Assembly: GCA_027030285.1 (NCBI GenBank)
Contig: JALVFC010000447.1
Location: forward strand, 1-7,954
Origin: Thiotrichaceae bacterium
GTDB lineage: Bacteria; Pseudomonadota; Gammaproteobacteria; Thiotrichales; Thiotrichaceae
Reading direction: 5' to 3'
Length of the DNA stretch: 7,954 nucleotides
The notes under the pieces were generated by a model that was not told where the DNA came from, did not search any database, and saw nothing but the letters and a program-made list of their open reading frames with translations. A program made the position numbers and the translations under genes. How positions within the stretch are numbered: position 1 is the first letter of the stretch; the number at the start of each line of letters is the position of its first letter. Shown here in pieces: positions 1 through 5,338 of this stretch.

Positions 1-23
1 GTGAAGTGGTAGACGCGGGATAA
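1..23 (+). CDS. rplX: 50S ribosomal protein L24, 3' end only
   Basis: Only the last codons are present. Read in frame 3, bases 3-23 give E-V-V-D-A-G-stop, and the first two bases (GT) could complete a Gly codon. An acidic tail of this kind, following a Ser-Asn-Gly stretch, is what I recall at the C-terminus of several gammaproteobacterial L24 proteins. rplX is also the invariant upstream neighbour of rplE in the spc operon, so position supports the call as much as sequence. L24 is an early-assembly 23S rRNA-binding protein. Its stop is 4 nt before the rplE start, which suggests translational coupling. The frame choice is inferred, since frame 1 would also end quickly at a TAG. Confidence 0.75.
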
Positions 24-27
24 GACA

Positions 28-570
28 ATGGCAAGGTTACACGATTATTACAAAGATACGATTGTAAAAGAGCTCACAGATAAGTTCTCTTACAAGAGTG
101 CAATGGAAGTACCAAAAATCACCAAAATTTCATTAAACATGGGGTTAGGTGAAGCAGTAGGCGATAAGAAAATTGTTGAAAAAGCAGTTGGTGATATGGC
201 GGCGATTGCAGGTCAGAAGCCCGTTGTAACAATGACTAAAAAGTCTATTGCAGGTTTTAAAATCCGTGACGGTTGGCCCATCGGCTGTAAAGTAACACTC
301 CGCCGTGAAAGAATGTACGAATTCCTGGATCGTTTGGTGAATATTTCCATCCCACGTATTCGTGACTTCCGCGGACTTAATCCACGCTCATTCGATGGTC
401 GTGGTAACTATGCGATGGGCGTAACAGAGCAAATCATTTTCCCTGAAATTGATTACGACAAAATTGATATGTTGCGGGGTATGGATATAAATATTACTAC
501 CACAGCAAAAACAGATGAAGAAGGAAAAGCGCTGTTAGATGCGTTTAACTTCCCCTTCAAGAAGAAATAA
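28..570 (+). CDS. rplE: 50S ribosomal protein L5
   Basis: L5 binds 5S rRNA and sits in the central protuberance of the large subunit, where it contacts S13 and the P-site tRNA. The 180-residue product is full length (E. coli 179). It matches the family from the start (MARLHDYYKD, as in E. coli MAKLHDYYKD) through the conserved KISLNMGLGEA near residue 33, GQKPVVT near 62, KSIAGFKIR near 72, PRIRDFRGL near 109, SFDGRGNYAMGV near 122 and the closing FNFPFKKK. The ATG at 28 is fixed by this N-terminus. It lies 4 nt after the rplX stop, with only a purine-rich GCGGGA as a possible ribosome site. In E. coli the start of this gene carries the S8 repressor target for the operon, and a hairpin at the equivalent place is listed separately. 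Confidence 0.98.
   Translation: MARLHDYYKDTIVKELTDKFSYKSAMEVPKITKISLNMGLGEAVGDKKIVEKAVGDMAAIAGQKPVVTMTKKSIAGFKIRDGWPIGCKVTLRRERMYEFLDRLVNISIPRIRDFRGLNPRSFDGRGNYAMGVTEQIIFPEIDYDKIDMLRGMDINITTTAKTDEEGKALLDAFNFPFKKK
48..67 (+). promoter_or_regulatory. candidate S8 autoregulatory hairpin at start of rplE
   Basis: The sequence TTACAA-AGATACGA-TTGTAA forms a perfect 6-bp stem with an 8-nt loop, 20 nt inside rplE, covering codons Tyr-Tyr-Lys-Asp-Thr-Ile-Val. In E. coli, S8 represses the spc operon by binding an mRNA hairpin over the same rplE codons, where the pairing is between the Tyr-Tyr and Val-Val codons. The position is equivalent and the pairing is preserved, though the 3' arm is shifted by one codon. 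That this is an S8 site is inference. The stem is AT-rich, and I could not verify the base triple and bulged A that S8 normally recognises. Confidence 0.35.
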
Positions 571-584
571 GGAATAGATAAGCA

Positions 585-890
585 ATGGCCAAGAAATCAA
601 TGATTGCCCGCGAGCATAAGCGCGAAAAGTTGGTTGCCAAGTATGCAGCCAAACGTGCTGAACTTAAAGAAATCATCAGAAGTCCAGAGAGTGATTATGA
701 CGCAGTAATGGAAGCAGTTGAAAAATTGCAGAAGTTGCCCAGAAATAGCTCGCCTGTACGTCTACAACGCCGTTGTAAAATTACCGGACGTCCACATGCT
801 GTATATCGCAAGTTTGGACTGTCCAGAAACAAACTTCGTGAACATGCCATGCAAGGCGATGTTCCCGGACTCACAAAAGCAAGCTGGTAG
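585..890 (+). CDS. rpsN: 30S ribosomal protein S14, zinc-free long form
   Basis: S14 is a protein of the 30S head. The 101-residue length and the single cysteine (C64), with no CxxC pairs, show the long zinc-independent form typical of Gammaproteobacteria rather than the ~61-residue zinc-ribbon form. The C-terminal RNA-binding part is clear: RCKITGRPHAVYRKFG at residues 63-78, then LSRNKLRE and a closing PGLTKASW. The family usually has Gly after the TGRPH motif, while this protein has Ala72, a small change of no obvious consequence. The gene starts 14 nt after rplE. A GGA at 571-573 is the only weak Shine-Dalgarno candidate, which fits coupling to rplE translation. Confidence 0.98.
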   Translation: MAKKSMIAREHKREKLVAKYAAKRAELKEIIRSPESDYDAVMEAVEKLQKLPRNSSPVRLQRRCKITGRPHAVYRKFGLSRNKLREHAMQGDVPGLTKASW

Positions 891-901
891 GAGCGAATAC
901 T

Positions 902-1297
902 ATGAGCATGAGTGATCCCATCGCTGATATGTTGACCCGTATTCGTAACGGTCAGATGGCGAACAAACAAAGCGTATCTTTTCCTGCCTCAAAATATAAG
1001 GCAGCAATACTGGATGTATTACAGGCTGAGGGTTATATCGATGGCTACGATGTGGCAGACGAAGATAACAAGCCAGTAACTACTGTAAAATTACGCTACT
1101 ATCAGGGTGAACCTGTTATCAGTCTGATCAAACGAGTAAGCCGACCAGGTCTGCGAATTTTTAAGGGCAGAGATGAATTGCCCTCTGTATTAAATGGTTT
1201 AGGGGTGGCTGTTGTATCTACTTCTAAAGGTGTAATGACTGACCGTGCTGCTCGCGAAGCGGGTGAAGGCGGTGAAGTTGTTTGTATCGTCGAATAA
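902..1297 (+). CDS. rpsH: 30S ribosomal protein S8 (probable spc operon repressor)
   Basis: S8 binds helix 21 in the central domain of 16S rRNA and, in E. coli, represses translation of its own operon at rplE. The 131-residue product (E. coli 130) starts MSMSDPIADMLTRIRNGQ, and has RVSRPGLRIFKG at 78-89 and the family signature STSKGVMTDRAAR at 106-118. A second in-frame ATG exists at 908. The one at 902 is preferred because the E. coli protein also begins MSM and because TAGGAG (888-893) sits 8 nt upstream of it. That Shine-Dalgarno overlaps the TAG stop of rpsN, so ribosomes finishing S14 end directly on the S8 initiation site. Confidence 0.98.
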   Translation: MSMSDPIADMLTRIRNGQMANKQSVSFPASKYKAAILDVLQAEGYIDGYDVADEDNKPVTTVKLRYYQGEPVISLIKRVSRPGLRIFKGRDELPSVLNGLGVAVVSTSKGVMTDRAAREAGEGGEVVCIVE

Positions 1298-1312
1298 CCG
1301 GTTGAAATCGTT

Positions 1313-1846
1313 ATGTCTAAAGTAGCAAGAAAACCCGTTGAGATACCATCAGGTGTCGAATGCTCATTAGATGGGCAGTCGTTAAAACTTAAAGGTTCTA
1401 ACGGTTCATTTGATTATGTTATCCACGATCTGGTTGAAATAAGCCAGAACGATAATGAGCTAAGTTTTAAAGCTAAAAATGATGACCGTCAAGGTTGGGC
1501 AATGGCGGGAACAATGCGCGCCATCACAGCCAACATGGTGACTGGTGTTTCTACTGGTTTTGAAAGAAAGCTTGAGTTGGTTGGTGTTGGTTATCGTGCC
1601 AAGGCACAGGGTAACAAGTTGAATCTGACGCTGGGTTTTTCACACCCGATTGATTATGAACTACCTGAAGGAGTTACTGCTGAAACACCTAGTCAGACAG
1701 AGATCATTATCAAAGGCTCGGACAAACAAAAAGTTGGTCAGGTTGCAGCTGAAATCAGGGCGTACCGTCCACCTGAACCCTATAAAGGTAAGGGTGTTCG
1801 CTATGCTGGTGAGCATATCATCCGTAAAGAAGCCAAAAAGAAATAG
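1313..1846 (+). CDS. rplF: 50S ribosomal protein L6
   Basis: L6 binds 23S rRNA near the sarcin-ricin loop and factor-binding site and is needed for late 50S assembly. The 177-residue length equals that of E. coli. The two repeated L6 domains are visible: an N-terminal half with the RKP start and GTMRAITANMVTGVSTGF near residue 66, and a C-terminal half with LELVGVGYRA near 87, LNLTLGFSHP near 103 and the bacterial signature PEPYKGKGVRY at 154-164. It ends in a basic KEAKKK tail. The start lies 15 nt after rpsH, and the spacer has no convincing Shine-Dalgarno, so initiation probably depends on ribosomes arriving from rpsH. Confidence 0.98.
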   Translation: MSKVARKPVEIPSGVECSLDGQSLKLKGSNGSFDYVIHDLVEISQNDNELSFKAKNDDRQGWAMAGTMRAITANMVTGVSTGFERKLELVGVGYRAKAQGNKLNLTLGFSHPIDYELPEGVTAETPSQTEIIIKGSDKQKVGQVAAEIRAYRPPEPYKGKGVRYAGEHIIRKEAKKK

Positions 1847-1854
1847 GTTTTGAA

Positions 1855-2208
1855 ATGAATAAAAAAGATGCACGAATCCGTAGAGGAAAAAAAGCACGCT
1901 TTAAAATGCGTGAATTAGGCGTAACGCGCCTTTGTATTCATCGCACTTCAAGGCATATTTACGCTCAGGTGATTTCACCAGAGGATGGTAGTGTTATTGC
2001 TGCGGCTTCTACACTCGATAAGGATGTACGCGCCGAGGTTAAATACCCTGGAAACAAGGAGGCGGCCGCTGTTGTTGGCAAAACGATTGCTGAGCGTGCA
2101 AAGGCAAAAGGCATCGAGCGTGTTGCATTCGACCGCTCAGGTTATAAATATCACGGTCGTGTGAGTGCTCTGGCAGATGCAGCACGCGAATCAGGTCTTC
2201 AGTTTTAA
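1855..2208 (+). CDS. rplR: 50S ribosomal protein L18
   Basis: L18 binds 5S rRNA and, with L5, delivers it to the central protuberance. The product has 117 residues, the same as E. coli. A very basic N-terminus (NKKDARIRRGKKARFKMREL) is followed by RLCIHRTSRHIYAQVI near residues 25-40, the segment KTIAERAKAKGIERVAFDRSG near 76-96, and YKYHGRVSALADAARESGLQF to the end, all family hallmarks. The ATG is 8 nt after the rplF stop. The stop TAG plus the next G gives a TAGG Shine-Dalgarno (1844-1847) with a 7-nt spacing, another case of a stop codon merged with a ribosome site. Confidence 0.98.
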   Translation: MNKKDARIRRGKKARFKMRELGVTRLCIHRTSRHIYAQVISPEDGSVIAAASTLDKDVRAEVKYPGNKEAAAVVGKTIAERAKAKGIERVAFDRSGYKYHGRVSALADAARESGLQF

Positions 2209-2225
2209 CAGGTCGGAACAAGAAT

Positions 2226-2735
2226 ATGGCAAAGCAAGATAATAGAGAAACAGCTGCAGACGGCCTTATTGAAAAAATGGTGCATGTTAACCGTGTTGCC
2301 AAAGTTGTAAAAGGCGGTCGTATTTTTGGATTCACAGCACTTACCGTGGTTGGTGATGGAAATGGTCGTGTTGGGTTTGGTTACGGCAAGGCACGTGAAG
2401 TTCCTGTCGCTATCCAGAAGGCAATGGAAAAAGCCCGTAAGAATATGGTTGATGTGGCGCTGGTTGATGGTACTTTGCAGTACCCGATAAATGCTCGTCA
2501 TGGTGCTGCTAAAGTTTATATGCAACCTGCATCTGAAGGTACTGGTATTATTGCTGGTGGCCCTATGCGTGCAGTATTTGAAGTGGTTGGTGTTAAAAAC
2601 GTATTGTCTAAGTGTAACGGCACACGTAACCCGATTAATGTTGTACGTGCAACCATTCGTGGACTAGCTGAAATGAAGTCTCCTGAAATGATTGCTGCCA
2701 AGCGCGGCAAGACTGTTGAGCAGATTAGAGGATAA
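2226..2735 (+). CDS. rpsE: 30S ribosomal protein S5
   Basis: S5 lies at the back of the 30S subunit near the mRNA entry channel. It contributes to decoding fidelity with S4 and forms part of the spectinomycin site. The product has 169 residues (E. coli 167). The N-terminal double-stranded-RNA-binding-like domain contains VNRVAKVVKGGRIFGFTAL at 21-39, which includes the loop near spectinomycin, then GDGNGRVGFGYGKAREVP at 43-60. The C-terminal domain has GTGIIAGGPMRAVFEV at 105-120 and RNPINVVRATIRGL at 134-147. The KVVKGGR loop looks wild type. The gene starts 17 nt after rplR with only a weak GGAA ribosome site. Confidence 0.98.
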   Translation: MAKQDNRETAADGLIEKMVHVNRVAKVVKGGRIFGFTALTVVGDGNGRVGFGYGKAREVPVAIQKAMEKARKNMVDVALVDGTLQYPINARHGAAKVYMQPASEGTGIIAGGPMRAVFEVVGVKNVLSKCNGTRNPINVVRATIRGLAEMKSPEMIAAKRGKTVEQIRG

Positions 2736-2740
2736 AGCCG

Positions 2741-2929
2741 ATGGCCGCTGAAAAGAAATTAAGACTGACTCTGGTGCGCAGCTTGAACGGTCGTTTGAAA
2801 AGTCATAAGGCATGTGCAGCTGGTTTGGGTATTCGCAAGATGCATCAAACTGTTGAAGTCATTGATACCCCTGAAAACCGTGGCATGGTTAACAAGATTA
2901 ACTATATGTTGCAGGTAGAGGAAATCTGA
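2741..2929 (+). CDS. rpmD: 50S ribosomal protein L30
   Basis: L30 is a small 23S rRNA-binding protein of the large subunit. The 62-residue product (E. coli 59) shows the family core LTLVRSLNGRLKSHK near residues 9-23, LGIRKMHQTVEVIDTPENRG near 29-48 and a closing VNKINYMLQVEE. The ATG at 2741 is 5 nt after the rpsE stop, with a good AGAGGA ribosome site at 2727-2732 inside the end of rpsE. The position between rpsE and rplO is the standard gammaproteobacterial order. Many bacterial lineages lack L30, so its presence agrees with the proposed taxon. Confidence 0.97.
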   Translation: MAAEKKLRLTLVRSLNGRLKSHKACAAGLGIRKMHQTVEVIDTPENRGMVNKINYMLQVEEI

Positions 2930-2931
2930 TC

Positions 2932-3366
2932 ATGAAATTGAATACATTAAAACCGGCTGATGGTAGCACCAAAGATCGTAAGCGTGTGGGTCGTGGTATC
3001 GGCTCAGGTCTCGGCAAGACAGCCGGACGTGGACATAAGGGACAAAAGTCTCGCTCAGGTGGTTTTCACAAGAGTGGCTTTGAAGGTGGTCAGATGCCTT
3101 TACAACGCCGTCTTCCCAAAGTTGGATTTACTTCACGTAAAAAACAATATGTTGCTGAAATACGGTTACATGAACTGGCTCTAGTGGAAGCAGATGTTGT
3201 TGATCTTGACGTTCTGAAACAGGCAGGCATTATCCCGCACAAGATTAAACGTGCAAAAGTTATCCTCTCTGGTGAGCTTAGTAAAGCTGTGACTGTAAAA
3301 GGACTGGGTGTGACTGCTGGTGCAAAAGCTGCGATTGAAGCCGCTGGTGGAAAGATAGAAGAATAA
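2932..3366 (+). CDS. rplO: 50S ribosomal protein L15
   Basis: L15 is a late-assembly protein whose glycine- and arginine-rich N-terminal extension threads into 23S rRNA. The 144-residue length equals that of E. coli. The N-terminal half carries RKRVGRGIGSGLGKTAGRGH at 17-36 and GQKSRSGG, then GGQMPLQRRLPKVGF. The C-terminal globular part ends VKGLGVTAGAKAAIEAAGGKIEE. The start is 2 nt after the rpmD stop, with AGAGGA at 2917-2922. Translation ends at a double stop (TAA TAA, 3364-3369), a feature shared by no other gene in this window. Confidence 0.98.
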   Translation: MKLNTLKPADGSTKDRKRVGRGIGSGLGKTAGRGHKGQKSRSGGFHKSGFEGGQMPLQRRLPKVGFTSRKKQYVAEIRLHELALVEADVVDLDVLKQAGIIPHKIKRAKVILSGELSKAVTVKGLGVTAGAKAAIEAAGGKIEE

Positions 3367-3392
3367 TAATTTCGTAAATAGAGTTTATAGCT

Positions 3393-4718
3393 GTGGCAAA
3401 ACAAAATACTGCTGGTGTATTAGGTTCAATGGGAAACTTCGCTGAGATTCGACAGCGACTGGTTTTCGTCCTGCTGGCACTTATTGTTTACAGGATTGGT
3501 ACTTTTATTCCAGTACCTGGCGTTAATCCACAGGCGATGTCGAGCTTCTTTAACGATAATAATGGCACTATATTGGGTGTCTTTAACATGTTTTCCGGTG
3601 GAGCACTGGAACGCTTTAGTATCTTTGCGCTAGGTGTGATGCCGTATATCTCGTCATCCATTATCATCCAGTTAATGACAAAAGTTGTTCCCTATTTTGA
3701 GCAGCTTAGTAAAGAAGGTGAAACAGGTAAGCGAAAAATCACCCAATACACGCGATATGGTACAGTAGCTTTAGCTACTTTCCAGAGTATTGGTATCGCA
3801 ACAGCCTTTAGTAGTCAGGGAATTGCGCTCTATCCTGGCATTAGCTTTATTGTCACTACTGTAGTCACTCTGGTCACAGGTACTTTGTTTTTAATGTGGC
3901 TGGGTGAACAGGTTACAGAGCGTGGTATTGGCAATGGTATTTCAATGATCATCTTTGCCGGTATCGTTGCAGGTTTACCAAGAGCAATAGGTGGTACTTT
4001 AACACTGGCACGTGATGGTGAAATTTCACCCGCCATTGTTTTATTGCTGGTTATTCTGGCATTCGCAGTGACAGCCTTTGTGGTATTTGTTGAGCGTGGG
4101 CAGAGAAGAATAACCATTAATTATGCCAACCGCCAGCAAGGCAGAAGGATGATGAAAGGTCAGTCAAGCTTCTTGCCATTGAAATTAAATATGTCGGGTG
4201 TAATACCCCCCATTTTTGCATCCAGCATTATTCTGTTCCCTGCTACCCTTGGTAAGTGGGCGAGCGGTGGCGATGGTACCGGGGTGTTGAGTCAGTTTGT
4301 CAGTATGTTGCAGCCTGGACAGCCTGTATATGTATTGTTTTATGCGCTGGCAATTATATTCTTTACTTTTTTCTACACTGCGCTGGTGTTTAACTCCAGA
4401 GAAACCGCAGAGAATTTAAAGAAATCCGGCGCATTTATTCCAGGAATACGCCCAGGGAAACAAACGGCACAGTATATCGATGGTGTCATGACTCGTTTAA
4501 CGGCAGTCGGTGCTATTTATATCACGCTGGTTTGTTTGCTCCCTGAGTTCCTTATTCTCGGATGGCATGTGCCATTTTACTTTGGTGGTACATCATTGCT
4601 CATTATTGTCGTAGTGGTCATGGACTTCCTGGCTCAGTTACAGGCGCATACAATGTCCCACCAGTACGAAGGTTTGATGAAGAAGGCCAACTTCAAATCA
4701 TCCAAAAAGAAAAAATAA
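3393..4718 (+). CDS. secY: SecY, channel subunit of the Sec translocon
   Basis: SecY forms the protein-conducting channel of the inner membrane with SecE and SecG, and binds SecA or ribosomes on the cytosolic side. The 441-residue product (E. coli 443) has the expected ten hydrophobic segments. The first spans about residues 22-40. The plug region follows near 59-86 (TILGVFNMFSGGALERFSIF), then QYTRYGT near 118, WLGEQVTERGIGNGIS at 169-184, and the cytosolic loop NSRETAENLKKSGAFIPGIR at 334-353 just before PG. R353 corresponds to the SecA-interacting R357 of E. coli. The C-terminus is lysine-rich. Initiation is at GTG. The N-terminus MAKQ matches E. coli, and the next in-frame Met (codon 13) would remove conserved sequence. 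Confidence 0.98.
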   Translation: MAKQNTAGVLGSMGNFAEIRQRLVFVLLALIVYRIGTFIPVPGVNPQAMSSFFNDNNGTILGVFNMFSGGALERFSIFALGVMPYISSSIIIQLMTKVVPYFEQLSKEGETGKRKITQYTRYGTVALATFQSIGIATAFSSQGIALYPGISFIVTTVVTLVTGTLFLMWLGEQVTERGIGNGISMIIFAGIVAGLPRAIGGTLTLARDGEISPAIVLLLVILAFAVTAFVVFVERGQRRITINYANRQQGRRMMKGQSSFLPLKLNMSGVIPPIFASSIILFPATLGKWASGGDGTGVLSQFVSMLQPGQPVYVLFYALAIIFFTFFYTALVFNSRETAENLKKSGAFIPGIRPGKQTAQYIDGVMTRLTAVGAIYITLVCLLPEFLILGWHVPFYFGGTSLLIIVVVVMDFLAQLQAHTMSHQYEGLMKKANFKSSKKKK

Positions 4719-4734
4719 CATTGAGGTATTTAGC

Positions 4735-4848
4735 ATGAAAGTTCGTGCATCGGTTAAAAAGATTTGTCGAAACTGTCGCGTGATAAAGCGCAACGGTGTG
4801 GTTCGTATTATCTGTACAGACCCAAGGCATAAACAGCGTCAAGGGTAA
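4735..4848 (+). CDS. rpmJ: 50S ribosomal protein L36, zinc-ribbon form
   Basis: This 37-codon gene is the last of the spc operon. The product begins MKVRASVKKICRNCRVIKRN and ends CTDPRHKQRQG. It retains the zinc ligands C11, C14, C27 and H32, so it is the zinc-binding form. It has 37 residues, one fewer than the E. coli protein, whose CSAEPKH segment is one residue longer. L36 stabilises 23S rRNA late in 50S assembly. The start lies 16 nt after secY and has a clean TGAGGT ribosome site (4722-4727) at a 7-nt spacing. The secY-rpmJ adjacency without adk, map or infA is a gammaproteobacterial trait. Confidence 0.98.
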   Translation: MKVRASVKKICRNCRVIKRNGVVRIICTDPRHKQRQG

Positions 4849-4871
4849 TCTTGACCGTTTGGTTTATTTTT
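4838..4871 (+). terminator. weak terminator-like hairpin over the rpmJ stop codon
   Basis: GTCAAG (4838-4843) and CTTGAC (4850-4855) form a perfect 6-bp stem with a 6-nt loop that contains the rpmJ TAA. A T-rich run (TTTATTTTTTT) begins at 4863, seven bases beyond the stem. A second tiny stem (ACC-GTTT-GGT, 4854-4863) directly abuts the T run. Neither is a strong intrinsic terminator. Partial termination or attenuation between the spc and alpha operons is possible, and it would adjust rpmJ and secY relative to rpsM-rplQ. A strong stop here is not required, because the alpha genes can be read through. Confidence 0.25.
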
Positions 4872-4874
4872 TTG

Positions 4875-4903
4875 TTGATTAATTTTGTTAAGTCGGGTAT
4901 GTT
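4875..4903 (+). promoter_or_regulatory. weak candidate promoter for the alpha operon
   Basis: TTGATT (4875-4880) and TATGTT (4898-4903) each match 4 of 6 bases of the sigma-70 -35 and -10 consensus and are separated by exactly 17 nt. The upstream region is T-rich. In E. coli the alpha operon has its own promoter in this same rpmJ-rpsM gap, which makes the location plausible. A start near 4910 would leave only about 27 nt of leader before rpsM. The boxes are weak and could be chance in AT-rich DNA. Confidence 0.25.
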
Positions 4904-4915
4904 TGCCCGCCTTTT
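4894..4915 (+). promoter_or_regulatory. small hairpin upstream of rpsM
   Basis: CGGGT (4894-4898) pairs with GCCCG (4905-4909), including one T-G wobble at the loop end. The loop is ATGTTT, and TTTT follows at 4912-4915. E. coli also has a GC-rich hairpin followed by T residues shortly after rpmJ. The feature could be a weak attenuator or part of a reduced S4-responsive leader. It partly overlaps the candidate -10 box at 4898-4903, so the two roles may be exclusive. Confidence 0.3.
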
Positions 4916-4936
4916 CGTATATTCTGGAGAACTGTA

Positions 4937-5290
4937 ATGGCTCGTATTGCGGGTATAAACATTCCGGTAAACAAACACGCAGTGATTGGTTTAACGTCTA
5001 TTTATGGAATTGGTCGCACTCGTTCGGCGCAAATCTGTGAGGCTGCAAATATTGATCCTACAAAAAAGATACGCGACCTCTCAGAAGAAGAGATCGAGCG
5101 CGTGCGTAAAGAAGTCGGCAAGTTTGTTGTTGAAGGTGACCTGCGCCGTGAAGTTTCCATGAATATTAAACGTTTGATGGATCTGGGCTGTTACCGTGGT
5201 ATTCGCCATCGTCGTGGTTTGCCACTGCGTGGACAGCGTACCAAGAACAACTCACGAACTCGTAAAGGTCCTCGTAGACCTATTCGCTAA
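4937..5290 (+). CDS. rpsM: 30S ribosomal protein S13
   Basis: S13 lies in the 30S head, forms intersubunit bridges with L5 and contacts P-site tRNA through its basic tail. The 117-residue product (E. coli 118) starts MARIAGINIPVNKH and has a helix-turn-helix-like element around LTSIYGIGRTRSAQIC at 19-34. It continues with RREVSMNIKRLMDLGCYRG, then the signature GIRHRRGLPLRGQRTKNNSR and the tail TRKGPRRPIR. The ATG at 4937 follows a good GGAG ribosome site (4926-4929) at 7 nt. It is the first gene of the alpha operon. In E. coli, S4 represses the operon at this start. Confidence 0.98.
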   Translation: MARIAGINIPVNKHAVIGLTSIYGIGRTRSAQICEAANIDPTKKIRDLSEEEIERVRKEVGKFVVEGDLRREVSMNIKRLMDLGCYRGIRHRRGLPLRGQRTKNNSRTRKGPRRPIR

Positions 5291-5307
5291 CTACTATTTA
5301 GACAATA

Positions 5308-5319
5308 TAGCTATAGCTA
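5308..5319. repeat. 12-bp perfect palindrome in the rpsM-rpsK spacer
   Basis: TAGCTATAGCTA reads the same on both strands and is also a direct repeat of TAGCTA. It is centred in the 48-nt gap between rpsM and rpsK. In RNA it could form only a 4-bp TAGC/GCTA stem with a TATA loop, so a strong RNA role is unlikely. A DNA-binding site or simple chance are the alternatives. No promoter boxes are evident next to it. Confidence 0.5.
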
Positions 5320-5338
5320 AGACAACAGGACACGCAGA

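Noticed and set aside
1..12. Frame 1 reading V-K-W-stop as the end of the upstream gene
   Set aside because: Frame 3 gives the acidic E-V-V-D-A-G ending recalled for L24 and a stop 4 nt from rplE. Frame 1 gives nothing recognisable, though the fragment is too short for certainty.
585..890. Possibility that S14 is a zinc-independent paralogue made under zinc starvation
   Set aside because: The gene sits at the normal spc position, and the long zinc-free form is the standard housekeeping version in Gammaproteobacteria.
908..910. Alternative ATG start for rpsH
   Set aside because: The upstream ATG at 902 has better spacing to TAGGAG and reproduces the MSM start known from E. coli S8.
695..970. 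Reverse-strand open frame of 91 codons across rpsN and rpsH
   Set aside because: It lies opposite two certain ribosomal genes, has no ribosome site or recognisable protein features, and spans their junction.
1650..1853. Forward open frame inside rplF in another frame
   Set aside because: It is a shadow of the L6 gene with low-complexity composition and no Shine-Dalgarno.
2039..2525. Two overlapping reverse-strand open frames across rplR and rpsE
   Set aside because: Both mirror strongly constrained coding sequence. Their products look like antisense translations, with no domain and no promoter.
4918..4923. TATATT as a -10 box before rpsM
   Set aside because: No -35 lies 16-18 nt upstream, and transcription would start at or after the ribosome site, leaving no usable leader.
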